From RUG11272 sp045226335 (GTDB lineage Bacteria > Bacillota > Clostridia > Christensenellales > Aristaeellaceae), in assembly GCA_045226335.1 (NCBI GenBank), contig JBGVCH010000111.1, forward strand, positions 1-33,423: a stretch of 33,423 nucleotides of DNA. Direction: 5' to 3'. The notes below the pieces were generated by a model. The model searched no databases, had not been told where the DNA came from, and saw only the letters and a list, made by a program, of their open reading frames with translations. This document shows positions 7,965 through 15,498 of the stretch, in pieces; positions within the stretch are counted from its first letter, which is position 1; the number at the start of each line of letters is the position of its first letter. The translations under genes were made by a program, and so were the position numbers.

Positions 7965-9318
7965 GATCCCAGTCTCCTTTCACTCCGGCTTCTTTGAGGA
8001 TGTTCACGATGCGGTTGGCATAGTACGAAGCGTCATGGTTGGTGGAAGTGGCATACTCCTGGATCTGGGTCTGGAGGCTGGTGGAAGCGCTCCAGGGCAT
8101 CGCGGTGCCGTGGGTGATGCTGGGGAACACCTTGATGCCGTCGCTCATCAGCTGATCCTTGAAGTGAAGGGTCAGCTCGTTGTACACGGAATCCGGGGTG
8201 TCGGAATAGGGAGAGATGGACTCCTTCAGGGAGGAGAAGGAAGCCTGAACTTCCGGGGTGGACACGTTGTAAGCCCAGCGCACGCCGCCTTCCACGTCAG
8301 CGGAGTCGTTGCTGACCACGAAGCCGTCCACGCACATGCCGAACCATCCCGCTGTGCCGGGGAAGGTGAACACGCCGAAGTCCTTGCCGTACACCTGGCC
8401 CATGCTGGTCATCAGCGGCTGCACCCAGGCGCCCATGATCTGCATGGCGTAGGTGCCGTTGACCATGGAGCCGGTGGTGTAGTACCAGTCACGGCTGTTG
8501 TGATCCGGCGCCACATAGTTCATCAGCTTGGTGTAGTTTTCCAGGACCTTCGTCAGGTCTTCGACATTGTAGTTGCCGTTGATGAAGTCCTCGTAGATCT
8601 GGGGATCGGTGCCCAGCATGATGTTCTCGAACACCTGGCAGGCCGGCCAGCCCTTCTGATCGCCCAGGTCCAACGGATAGGTGCCTTCAGGCATCTTGGC
8701 GGCCAGTTCATCGCAGATGGCCCAGAACTCATCCCAGGTGATGTCCTCGTGATCCGGAATGGCCACGCCATACTTTTCAAACACGTGAATGTTGTAGAAG
8801 ATGACGTTGGTCTTGTGGATGCCGATGGGTACCACATACCGGCTGCCGTCGGAAGCCGTGCACATGTCCAGCAGGCCGGGCAGAGCGCGCTCCTCCAGTT
8901 CGGCGACCTCCCAGAGCCCGTCGAGGTTCAGGAGCAGGTCGGACTGCAGATAGGGCTCGATCTCCTGGCCGGGGTGAGCCTGGAAGGCTTCCGGGCTCTT
9001 GCCGGTCTGCTGCAGCACCTTGACCTTCATGACCATGGCGCCGCCGGCGCCGCCGGGAATGGCGTTGGACCGCGCGTCGATGTCGCCGTAGACTTCCTTG
9101 AAGCCCGCCACGACGCTCTCAATGGCGTCCTTCTCGCCGCCGGCCGTCCACCAGTGGTACACGTTCACGGTGCCGCTGGCATCGGTTTCCTCGACGATGT
9201 ACTCGAAGTCCAGGTCGTCGGCGTCAATCTTCTCGTGCTTGGCCGCCATGGCGCCGAAGGGCACGCACAGCGCCATGATCAGCGCCAGGACCAGCGGGAT
9301 CAGTCTCCTCATGTTCAT
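7954..9318 (-). CDS. Sugar ABC transporter substrate-binding protein (family 1 SBP), no lipobox
   Basis: A 454-residue extracytoplasmic solute-binding protein of the CUT1 class. The mature start has the family pattern (VNVYHWWTAGGEKDAIESVV), and the middle has typical features such as the hinge-like YVVPIGIHKTNVIFYN and a C-terminal WSAST segment. It captures the sugar and hands it to the permeases. The signal peptide ends near PFGAMAA (25-26). The only Cys in it (MALCVPFG, residue 18) is preceded by Leu, so it does not form a lipobox: the protein appears soluble, unlike most Gram-positive binding proteins. AGGAGG is nine bases before the ATG at 9318; an ATG at 9324 is only three bases away and is less likely. 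The gene overlaps the GH3-A start by 11 bp. Confidence 0.93.
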   Translation of the reverse strand: MNMRRLIPLVLALIMALCVPFGAMAAKHEKIDADDLDFEYIVEETDASGTVNVYHWWTAGGEKDAIESVVAGFKEVYGDIDARSNAIPGGAGGAMVMKVKVLQQTGKSPEAFQAHPGQEIEPYLQSDLLLNLDGLWEVAELEERALPGLLDMCTASDGSRYVVPIGIHKTNVIFYNIHVFEKYGVAIPDHEDITWDEFWAICDELAAKMPEGTYPLDLGDQKGWPACQVFENIMLGTDPQIYEDFINGNYNVEDLTKVLENYTKLMNYVAPDHNSRDWYYTTGSMVNGTYAMQIMGAWVQPLMTSMGQVYGKDFGVFTFPGTAGWFGMCVDGFVVSNDSADVEGGVRWAYNVSTPEVQASFSSLKESISPYSDTPDSVYNELTLHFKDQLMSDGIKVFPSITHGTAMPWSASTSLQTQIQEYATSTNHDASYYANRIVNILKEAGVKGDWDLVD

Positions 9319-9366
9319 GGACATGTTCCTCCTCTATCTTTTACTCTCCGCGTGCTCTCCGCGGTT

Positions 9367-10182
9367 TTATTCTTCCACGAAGGTCAGGGTTGCCCAAAGG
9401 CTGGGGTTGTTGTCCACGTCATGCATCTCGGGCTTGCGGTCGCGGCCGTCCAGCTCGGAGGAGAACTGCATCCGCAGGGAGTGGATGCCGGGGCAGGGCA
9501 GGTCGACGTCCAGGATGGAGAAGTCAAAGCCGATGGTCACGCCGGCCGCTGGCACCAGCTGGGGAATGTTCTTATTGCTCAGGTTGTGCAGCGGGATCTT
9601 GCTCTCCCACACGATGCCGCCGTCGATCTGGGCGATGGCTGCCTCGTAGTCGTCGAACACCACCTCGTCGCCGTACTCGCCCTGGGTGTCCCAGCCCTTG
9701 GTGTCGGCGATCATCTCGCGGTCAATATAGTTGAAGAATTCGTACTCGCCCTTGTAGCCGTAGGCACTCTGCACGATGCGCCAGTCGGTGGCGGTGTACT
9801 CGGTCCGCTCGGGGTCCGCCTCGGGGTCGGTGGAGAGGAAGAAGATCACGGCGTCCAGCTCGTCCAGCGGGAAGCCCTCGCGGTACACCAGGGGGGTGTC
9901 GTCCAGAATCTTCATGGCGATGTAGAGATTCTCTTCATCCCACATCACATAAGCTTCCATGGCGCAGTCTTCTTCGCCGTCCCAGTGCTCGATCTGGTCG
10001 ATGATCTGGTTGAGGGTGTTGATCTTGAGGCACCTGGAGGTGTCCCACTCACTCAGGTCGCCGTCGATCACGACTTCCCCGGCTTTGGGCGCTTCCAGGT
10101 TCTTGTCGCTGTACGCCAGCGCGGAAGCGGCGAGGCTCAGCGCCATCGCCACCGTCAGGAGCAAAGCAATCCATTTCTTCAT
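9367..10182 (-). CDS. Secreted CBM9/DOMON-like domain protein
   Basis: A 271-residue secreted protein with a signal peptide (MKKWIALLLTVAMALSLAAS, cleavage near ALA, residue 23) followed by one beta-sandwich of the CBM9-like/DOMON superfamily. Family-like segments are VVIDGDLSEWD (37-47), AYVMWDEENLYIAMKILDD and LDAVIFFLSTD. Such domains bind carbohydrate ends or act as sugar/haem-binding modules. No catalytic domain is attached and there is no anchor. It is the first gene of the ABC/GH3 operon, 48 bp ahead of the binding protein, so a role in gathering the same glycan outside the cell is the natural inference. AAGGAGG lies nine bases before the ATG. Ligand-binding residues cannot be verified by eye. 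Confidence 0.82.
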   Translation of the reverse strand: MKKWIALLLTVAMALSLAASALAYSDKNLEAPKAGEVVIDGDLSEWDTSRCLKINTLNQIIDQIEHWDGEEDCAMEAYVMWDEENLYIAMKILDDTPLVYREGFPLDELDAVIFFLSTDPEADPERTEYTATDWRIVQSAYGYKGEYEFFNYIDREMIADTKGWDTQGEYGDEVVFDDYEAAIAQIDGGIVWESKIPLHNLSNKNIPQLVPAAGVTIGFDFSILDVDLPCPGIHSLRMQFSSELDGRDRKPEMHDVDNNPSLWATLTFVEE

Positions 10183-10239
10183 TTGACATATCCTCCTTTT
10201 CGTGCGGGCTTGGGAATCTGCCCCGCCTCAGTCAGACCT

Positions 10240-10268
10240 ATTGTAACAAGCCGGAGCGGACCGTATAC
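10240..10268 (-). promoter_or_regulatory. Probable promoter of the GH3/ABC operon
   Basis: On the minus strand an extended -10 element TGTTACAAT ends at 10240 (hexamer 10240-10245). The -35 position, 17 bp upstream, is poor (GTATAC, 10263-10268) and lies inside an 8-bp palindrome CGTATACG (10262-10269). A weak -35 with an extended -10 is what an activator-dependent promoter often looks like. The predicted leader is about 50 nt. Confidence 0.55.
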
Positions 10269-10320
10269 GCAAAGATACAAAACGCGGAACGGAAAAAAAC
10301 CAGCAAACAGGGGGATAGTT

Positions 10321-10363
10321 GGAATATCCGGCACCAACGGGGGGAATATCCGACACAAGCGGG
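10321..10363. repeat. Two-copy direct repeat, 22-bp period: candidate activator site
   Basis: Two 21-bp copies, 10321-10341 and 10343-10363, share GGAATATCCG and then CAC-A, ending in GGG. The period of 22 bp is close to two helical turns, the arrangement bound by AraC-type activators. The pair lies 20 bp upstream of the kinase promoter -35 and about 50 bp upstream of the operon promoter -35. Confidence 0.65.
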
Positions 10364-10383
10364 CTTTTCAACCCATCAACGTC

Positions 10384-10413
10384 TTTTCACAGGCTCCCGT
10401 TTTGTGCTATAAT
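10384..10413 (+). promoter_or_regulatory. Promoter of the sensor kinase-esterase operon
   Basis: A perfect -10 TATAAT (10408-10413) with an extended TGC just before it, and a -35-like TTTTCA (10384-10389) at 18 bp spacing. Transcription would start near 10420, only about 20 nt before the TTG start codon of the kinase. Confidence 0.72.
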
Positions 10414-10441
10414 TTCGTATCCTCACACGGGGGTGTTCGCG

Positions 10442-12268
10442 TTGAAACTGAGTCTGAAAATCGTGCTGATCTTCTCCGCCCTCATGCTGCTGGCGCTTCT
10501 GATCCTTTCCTCTTACGCCGCCAACTCATCCATTCAGGGCGCCAGAGCCTTCACGGAAACGCGTTTCCGCAACATGAGCGCCAGCATCGAGCGGGATCTG
10601 CTGCAGGATCTCGACATGATGGAGATGACCGTGCGGGAACTGACGGAGAACACGACCTTCATGTCAGCGCTGAATCAATTGGTGCGGGACAACAGCGATG
10701 AACAGGAAATGGCCTACAAAGCCGGCAAAATCGCCGTCGAGCAGCTCCTCCAGTCCCCCCTTGTGGAGAGCTTTTACCGCGTGACCTTTTATACAAGAGA
10801 CGGGGATTTCCTGACGACATACGTCGACGCGACGGACAGGGATTACACGCTGCTGCCGAGAACCGACGAAGCGATCGCCGCGATCTCCGCCATGGCCTGG
10901 ATGGATGAGGCGGACAAAACGGACAAGCTCGTCATCCTGGCCCCCCACGAGGATGCCTTCTGCGTCAACCGCAAGGTCAGCGTGTACGGCATTGCGCAGC
11001 GAATCAAATACAGCGGCGAAGTCATCGGTTATCTGGAGATTTCAAACCTGCTGGATGAACTGGAGCGCATCACATCATTTATTGACGATGAAGGAATCTG
11101 CGTGGAACTTTACTTCGATGACGGCGAGTCCGTCTATCAGAGCCAGCCGGTTGACTGGACCTGGCCGAGAGTATTGGAAAAAGACGCGTTCATCACAGTC
11201 AACACCGGCGAGAACAGCAGCCGTGTGGTATTCAGCACTCACATCAACAGCCTCGGAATGCAGCTGTATATCAGCCAGGACAACACGGCCATCGAGAAGA
11301 GCAACTATCAGCTGTCCTTTGCGATGTTTCTGCGGGCTCTGTACATCGTCCTGCCGGCCCTGGCCCTGATCATCGCCGTATCCATCGGGCTCACCGCCTC
11401 CATCCGCAAGCTGACCCGAAAGATGCGGCAGCTTCCGTCGGACAAGATCCTCCGGCTGAAGAACGATGAGTTTCAGTCCCTTCTGGCCCCGGTCACCTCG
11501 CCGCGGGACCACGAGACCCGTGAGATGGAGAACGCGTTCAATCAGCTGATGATCCGTCTGCGGGAAGGCGCCTCCAACGAGATCGCTCTCCGGGAGGGGA
11601 CGCTGCAGGCCCAGTTCAACGCGCTGCAGACCCAGATCAACCCGCACTTCATCTACAACACCCTGAACATCATCAGCGCGCGTTCCATGGAAAACGGCAA
11701 TTACGACGTGATCGAGATCTGCGACCAGTTTGCCCAGATGCTCCGGTATTCCACGGACACCCGCTCCCGCACCGCCACCATGGCGGAGGAGATCGAGAAC
11801 GTCCGCAACTACCTGATGCTGGCCAAAGCCCGGTATGAGGACAACCTGGACTTCTTCATCGATGTGCCGGAGAACCTCAACAGCATCGTTGTGCCGAAGC
11901 TGACCCTGCAGCCATTGGTGGAAAATGCCATGATCCACGGCTTTGACGGGAGCAATGTCCTGCGCAGGCTGTTCCTGACGGGCCAGATTCAGGACGGGCA
12001 GCTGATCCTGGAGATCCGGGACAACGGAACCGGTTTCGACGACACCATGCTGGAAAGCCTCCGGGACCGGATCCGGGAGATCGAGGAGGACAAGCTGACC
12101 GTCGAAACCGCCGGCGGCCACATCGGCCTCATCAACACCTGCCTCCGGCTCCACTATTACAGCGGCGGCCAAATGCACATGAGCATCCGCAATGACAACG
12201 GCGCGGTCATCACCCTAACCATGCCCTGCGGCGACGATCCCGCGGGAGAACAGACAAAGGAGAAGTGA
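10442..12268 (+). CDS. YesM-type sensor histidine kinase
   Basis: A 608-residue membrane sensor kinase of the YesM/LytS-like class that typically senses sugars or cell-surface signals. Helix 1 is at about 6-27, an extracytoplasmic sensor domain at 28-296, helix 2 at 297-322, then a short linker and the kinase core. The phosphoacceptor motif is INPHFIYNTLN with His402; the ATPase part shows the N-box PLVENAMIHG (Asn495), DNGTGF (Asp527) and GGHIGL. The frame is open further upstream, but the TATAAT promoter at 10408-10413 excludes earlier starts; TTG 10442 with a GGGGG site about seven bases ahead fits. Such kinases are nearly always paired with an AraC-type response regulator (YesN), and none is present here. 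Divergent placement suggests it controls the GH3/ABC operon. Confidence 0.92.
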   Translation: MKLSLKIVLIFSALMLLALLILSSYAANSSIQGARAFTETRFRNMSASIERDLLQDLDMMEMTVRELTENTTFMSALNQLVRDNSDEQEMAYKAGKIAVEQLLQSPLVESFYRVTFYTRDGDFLTTYVDATDRDYTLLPRTDEAIAAISAMAWMDEADKTDKLVILAPHEDAFCVNRKVSVYGIAQRIKYSGEVIGYLEISNLLDELERITSFIDDEGICVELYFDDGESVYQSQPVDWTWPRVLEKDAFITVNTGENSSRVVFSTHINSLGMQLYISQDNTAIEKSNYQLSFAMFLRALYIVLPALALIIAVSIGLTASIRKLTRKMRQLPSDKILRLKNDEFQSLLAPVTSPRDHETREMENAFNQLMIRLREGASNEIALREGTLQAQFNALQTQINPHFIYNTLNIISARSMENGNYDVIEICDQFAQMLRYSTDTRSRTATMAEEIENVRNYLMLAKARYEDNLDFFIDVPENLNSIVVPKLTLQPLVENAMIHGFDGSNVLRRLFLTGQIQDGQLILEIRDNGTGFDDTMLESLRDRIREIEEDKLTVETAGGHIGLINTCLRLHYYSGGQMHMSIRNDNGAVITLTMPCGDDPAGEQTKEK

Positions 12269-12273
12269 CGGAT

Positions 12274-13347
12274 ATGAAAAAAGAACCCGGATACGGATCG
12301 GCACGCCGGGGCGGTCTCGCCGGATTGTGTTTTCGCGTCCTGCCGATCCTCCTTGCGCTGTTCCTCTGCCCCGCGGCGGCCCTGGGAGAAGAGCCCTCGC
12401 TGGAAGCCTTCGATTTCGGTTTCGCGCCGGGAGGTGATTTCGGGGAGGATCCCGGCTTTCCCACGCTGACGGAGGAGCAGTTCGCGGTAGACGACCTGCC
12501 GGACGGGATCCTGGAAGCGTCGGATCAGCCCGGGCGGGTGGAGAAAGTCCGCTACATCCTGGAGGGCGAGGAGCGCCAGGTGAAATCCGCCATGGTCTAC
12601 CTTCCCCGGGGATATGACGAATCCGGCGAACGGTATAACGTGCTCTACATCCTCCATGCTGCCAGCGGCAGCCCGAAAAACTATCTGGATACCGACCGGG
12701 CCACTCCCTTCCAGTGCCTGCTGGACCACATGATCGCCGAAGGCCGTCTTCAGCCGCTGATCGTGGTGGCGGCCACGTACTACCCCTCCGAGGGCTTTAC
12801 CCAGTTCCTGCCTCTGGAAAAGCAGGTGGAGGTCACCGCCGCCTTCCCCCAGGAACTGGTGGAGATCATTATTCCGACCGTGGAGGGCAAATACCGGACC
12901 TGGGCCGAATCCACCGACGCGGAAGGCATCCGGGCTTCCCGGGATCACCGGGGCGTGGCCGGCTTCTCCCTGGGCGGCGTCACCACCTGGTACGTATTCC
13001 TGCAGCAGATGCAGGCGTTCCGGTGGTTCATGCCTATCAGCGAGGCCAGCTGGGATGACGGCGAGGGCGGCACCGGCGGAATCTGGGACAGCGACGTCTC
13101 CGCCCAGGTGCTCTATGACGCCGTGGTCCAACAGGGCTACAGGAAGAACGATTTCCGCCTGTTCGTGGCCACCGGCACCGAGGATGAGGCCTTCGACGTT
13201 TCCACCAGCCAGATGGTCTCCCTGCTGGAGTACGCCGATCTGTTCAAGCCCGGCGACAACACCAGCTGCTCCATGATGATCGGCGGGACCCACACCATCA
13301 CCGCGCTGTACACCTACCTGTACCACATCCTGCCGTCGCTCTTCTGA
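12274..13347 (+). CDS. Secreted esterase, esterase-D / CE1 (feruloyl/acetyl esterase-like)
   Basis: A 357-residue alpha/beta hydrolase of the putative esterase family that includes CE1 feruloyl and acetyl-xylan esterases. An N-terminal signal sequence (about 1-37, ending PAAALG) indicates export; a linker precedes the domain, which starts near VYLPRGYDESGERYNVLYIL. The nucleophile elbow is GFSLGG with Ser232, and the catalytic His is in GGTHTITA (His340); the acid is probably an Asp/Glu in the TGTEDEAFD segment. It follows the kinase directly: the kinase TGA (12266-12268) lies inside this gene's leader, and GGAG precedes the ATG by 11 bases (a GTG at 12265 is less likely). Removing ester side groups from hemicellulose would complement the GH3 enzymes; substrate is inference. 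Confidence 0.87.
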   Translation: MKKEPGYGSARRGGLAGLCFRVLPILLALFLCPAAALGEEPSLEAFDFGFAPGGDFGEDPGFPTLTEEQFAVDDLPDGILEASDQPGRVEKVRYILEGEERQVKSAMVYLPRGYDESGERYNVLYILHAASGSPKNYLDTDRATPFQCLLDHMIAEGRLQPLIVVAATYYPSEGFTQFLPLEKQVEVTAAFPQELVEIIIPTVEGKYRTWAESTDAEGIRASRDHRGVAGFSLGGVTTWYVFLQQMQAFRWFMPISEASWDDGEGGTGGIWDSDVSAQVLYDAVVQQGYRKNDFRLFVATGTEDEAFDVSTSQMVSLLEYADLFKPGDNTSCSMMIGGTHTITALYTYLYHILPSLF

Positions 13348-13363
13348 CGCGCAGGCCGAACAG

Positions 13364-13402
13364 AACCGCTGTCCGCACCGGGCTATAAGGACAGCGGTTT
13401 TT
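13364..13402 (+). terminator. Intrinsic terminator after the esterase
   Basis: Perfect 11-bp stem AACCGCTGTCC / GGACAGCGGTT (13364-13374 and 13389-13399), 14-nt loop, running into five T's. It ends the kinase-esterase unit. Confidence 0.88.
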
Positions 13403-13437
13403 CTCTTTCCCTTGCGACCCGCTGCGTTCGATTGCGC

Positions 13438-13466
13438 TGGTATTTTTCCGCGAGTTATGGTACACT
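13438..13466 (+). promoter_or_regulatory. Possible promoter for the peptidoglycan-binding lipoprotein
   Basis: In the 244-bp gap before the lipoprotein gene, an extended -10 TGGTACACT (hexamer 13461-13466) is the best candidate. The -35 is weak (TGGTAT, 13438-13443, 17 bp spacing). It would leave a leader of about 120 nt with nothing else recognisable in it. Confidence 0.35.
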
Positions 13467-13591
13467 GTGACAGCAGGGAAAAATGCCGGACCCTGCAACA
13501 ATTCCCGTCCCTGATTCGTTATATGGTTGAAAGCCTGATCGCTTTCCGGTTTCGCCTGTCCACACACAACCCACACGCGAGGTGAAGATAG

Positions 13592-15436
13592 ATGAAGAAG
13601 AACAAGTCCGTGCGCAAGCTTCTGGCGCTGCTGCTGTGTCTGGCCGCGGCCGCGCTGCTGCTGACCGCCTGTTATGTCCCTGCGGACGACAAGTCCACCC
13701 CCACGGGCCGTGTTCAGTCCACCGCCCAGAATTTCCAGACCATCGCGCCGTCTCCGACGCCGACACCCACCTGGGCGCCGACACCCACCCCCATCGTGAT
13801 CACCCAGGCCCCGGCCTCATCCGCTCCGGGCACCGGGAGCGTCACCGCGCCCACGGCCACCCCGACGCCCGATGTCTTTGTCCCGGCCACGACCAAGCCG
13901 GTGATCACCAACCCGCCGGACGTGACCAGCGTCACCCCCACCCCCTACAGCGGAGGCAGCGTCACCACCCCGGCACCCACCGTCGGCCTCCTGAAGAGCG
14001 GCGCTTCCGGCAGTGAAGTCCGCCAGCTCCAGCAGCGGCTGAAAGATCTGGGCTATTATACGGGCAAGGTGGACGGCGATTTCGGCGCCGGCACCGAGCA
14101 GGCCGTCAAGGATTTCCAGAAAGCCAACGGCCTGAAGGCCGACGGCCAGGCGGGCGAGAAAACCCTGAAGGCGCTGAATTCCACCACCGCCGTCAAGGCC
14201 ACCGCCACCCCGAAGATCACCGCCACGCCCAGGCCCACCGCCACCCCCAGGACCAACCTGTACCTCTCCCTCAACACCAAGAGCGACCATGTGAAAACTC
14301 TCCAGGATCGGCTGATCAAGCTCGGCTATCTCAGCGGCGTCGCCGGCAAGGTCTTCAACGGCCCCACGGAATACGCGGTCAAGGCGTTCCAGCAGCGGGC
14401 AGGGCTTGTACAGGACGGCACCGCGGGGCCCGAGACCCTCAAAGCCATCTATGCCAACAGCGCCCCCAAGGCAAAGCAGCTGGCCGCCACCACCGGCGAA
14501 TCCCTCTACGAGGGTGAAAAGGGCGAAGGCGTCCGGGCCATGCAGCGCCGGCTGAAAGAACTGGGTTATCTCACCGGCTCGGTGGACGGCAGTTACGGCA
14601 GCGCCACCGCCGCCGCGGTTCGGTCCTTCCAGAGCGCCAACGGCCTCAAGGCCGACGGGATCGCCGGCACCGCCACCCTGAACAAGCTCTACGCCGGAAC
14701 CGCCGTGCCTGCCGGCAGCGCCTCCGCCGCCAGCGGCGCGAAGGTCACCGCCTCCACCGGCTCCCTGGAGCAGAACACCACCGGCAGCGACGTGAAGCGG
14801 CTGCAGAACCGTCTGAAGGAGCTGGGCTTCTACCGCGGCAAGGTGGACGGCACCTACGGACCGGACACCGTCACGGCAGTCATGAACTTCCAGAAGAGCC
14901 GCAACCTGACCGCGGACGGCAAGGCGGGCCCCACCACCCTGGCCGCCCTCTACAGCGATAACTACACGGTCAGCTACACCATGCTGACATCCGGCAGCAC
15001 CGGCAACAGCGTCAAGACCCTGCAGTACACCCTCTACGAACTGGGCTACTACAAGGGCTCCGTGGACGGCACCTACGGCAGCGGCACCATCGCCGCCGTG
15101 AACGCGTTCCAGTCCCGGAACGGCCTCCCCGCCACCGGCATCGCCGACAGCAAGACCCAGGAGGTGCTGTACTCCTCCAAGGCCAAGGCCGCGCCTTCCG
15201 CCTCCGGCGGCAAGTTCACCACGCTCCGCCTGGGCGACTCCGGCGAGGACGTGATGGAGATGAAGGACGTGCTGCTGCAGCTGGGTTACAAGCCCAGCAC
15301 CGGCAACGACAAGTTTGACGCCGCCACCGAGCGGGCTGTCCGGGAATTCCAGGAGCGCAACGGTCTGGCCGTGGACGGCGTCGCCGGCAGCGACACCCTG
15401 GAAGCCCTCTACTCCGAAAGCGCCATCGGCAAATAA
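13592..15436 (+). CDS. Lipoprotein with six peptidoglycan-binding (PG_binding_1) repeats
   Basis: A 614-residue surface lipoprotein. The signal peptide ends in the lipobox LTAC (Cys27 as lipidated residue). A Thr/Pro/Ser-rich linker (about 35-130) follows, then six PG_binding_1 three-helix domains beginning near residues 133, 223, 303, 390, 464 and 543. Each has the pattern V..LQ.RL..LGY..G.VDG.YG..T..AV..FQ...GL..DG.AG..TL..LY. A second Thr/Pro linker separates repeats 1 and 2. Repeat 6 is the most divergent (GYKPSTGNDKFDAATE). There is no catalytic domain, so the protein would bind wall rather than cut it, perhaps tethering membrane to wall. The ATG at 13592 is preceded by GAGGTGA. Stands alone between terminators; no partner is evident. 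Confidence 0.93.
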   Translation: MKKNKSVRKLLALLLCLAAAALLLTACYVPADDKSTPTGRVQSTAQNFQTIAPSPTPTPTWAPTPTPIVITQAPASSAPGTGSVTAPTATPTPDVFVPATTKPVITNPPDVTSVTPTPYSGGSVTTPAPTVGLLKSGASGSEVRQLQQRLKDLGYYTGKVDGDFGAGTEQAVKDFQKANGLKADGQAGEKTLKALNSTTAVKATATPKITATPRPTATPRTNLYLSLNTKSDHVKTLQDRLIKLGYLSGVAGKVFNGPTEYAVKAFQQRAGLVQDGTAGPETLKAIYANSAPKAKQLAATTGESLYEGEKGEGVRAMQRRLKELGYLTGSVDGSYGSATAAAVRSFQSANGLKADGIAGTATLNKLYAGTAVPAGSASAASGAKVTASTGSLEQNTTGSDVKRLQNRLKELGFYRGKVDGTYGPDTVTAVMNFQKSRNLTADGKAGPTTLAALYSDNYTVSYTMLTSGSTGNSVKTLQYTLYELGYYKGSVDGTYGSGTIAAVNAFQSRNGLPATGIADSKTQEVLYSSKAKAAPSASGGKFTTLRLGDSGEDVMEMKDVLLQLGYKPSTGNDKFDAATERAVREFQERNGLAVDGVAGSDTLEALYSESAIGK

Positions 15437-15448
15437 ACCCATGAACTC

Positions 15449-15484
15449 AAAAACACCGGCCCCACAGCGGAGGCCGGTGTTTTT
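15449..15484. terminator. Bidirectional terminator between the lipoprotein gene and thrC
   Basis: Perfect 13-bp stem AAAAACACCGGCC / GGCCGGTGTTTTT (15449-15461 and 15472-15484) with a 10-nt loop. T-runs exist on both strands, so it serves both converging genes. Confidence 0.93.
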
Positions 15485-15498
15485 CCGTTTGTTTCTCT

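Noticed and set aside
9344..9363. Direct repeat CTCTCCGCG twice with 11-bp period in the gap between the CBM9-like and binding-protein genes.
   Set aside because: Only 9 bp, in a 48-bp gap also containing a ribosome site; likely chance and too short to support an operator.
7825..10701. Plus-strand open frame of 958 codons opposite the binding protein and CBM9-like genes.
   Set aside because: Antisense shadow; it crosses the divergent promoter region and runs into the kinase gene in another frame.
10183..13347. A response regulator partner for the YesM-type kinase.
   Set aside because: All sizeable frames near the kinase were considered; none shows a receiver domain or AraC-type helix-turn-helix.
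13980..15430. Repeated DNA segments that could suggest a repeat array.
   Set aside because: They are in-frame, diverged copies of a known protein domain at about 240-bp intervals, not a CRISPR array or DNA satellite.
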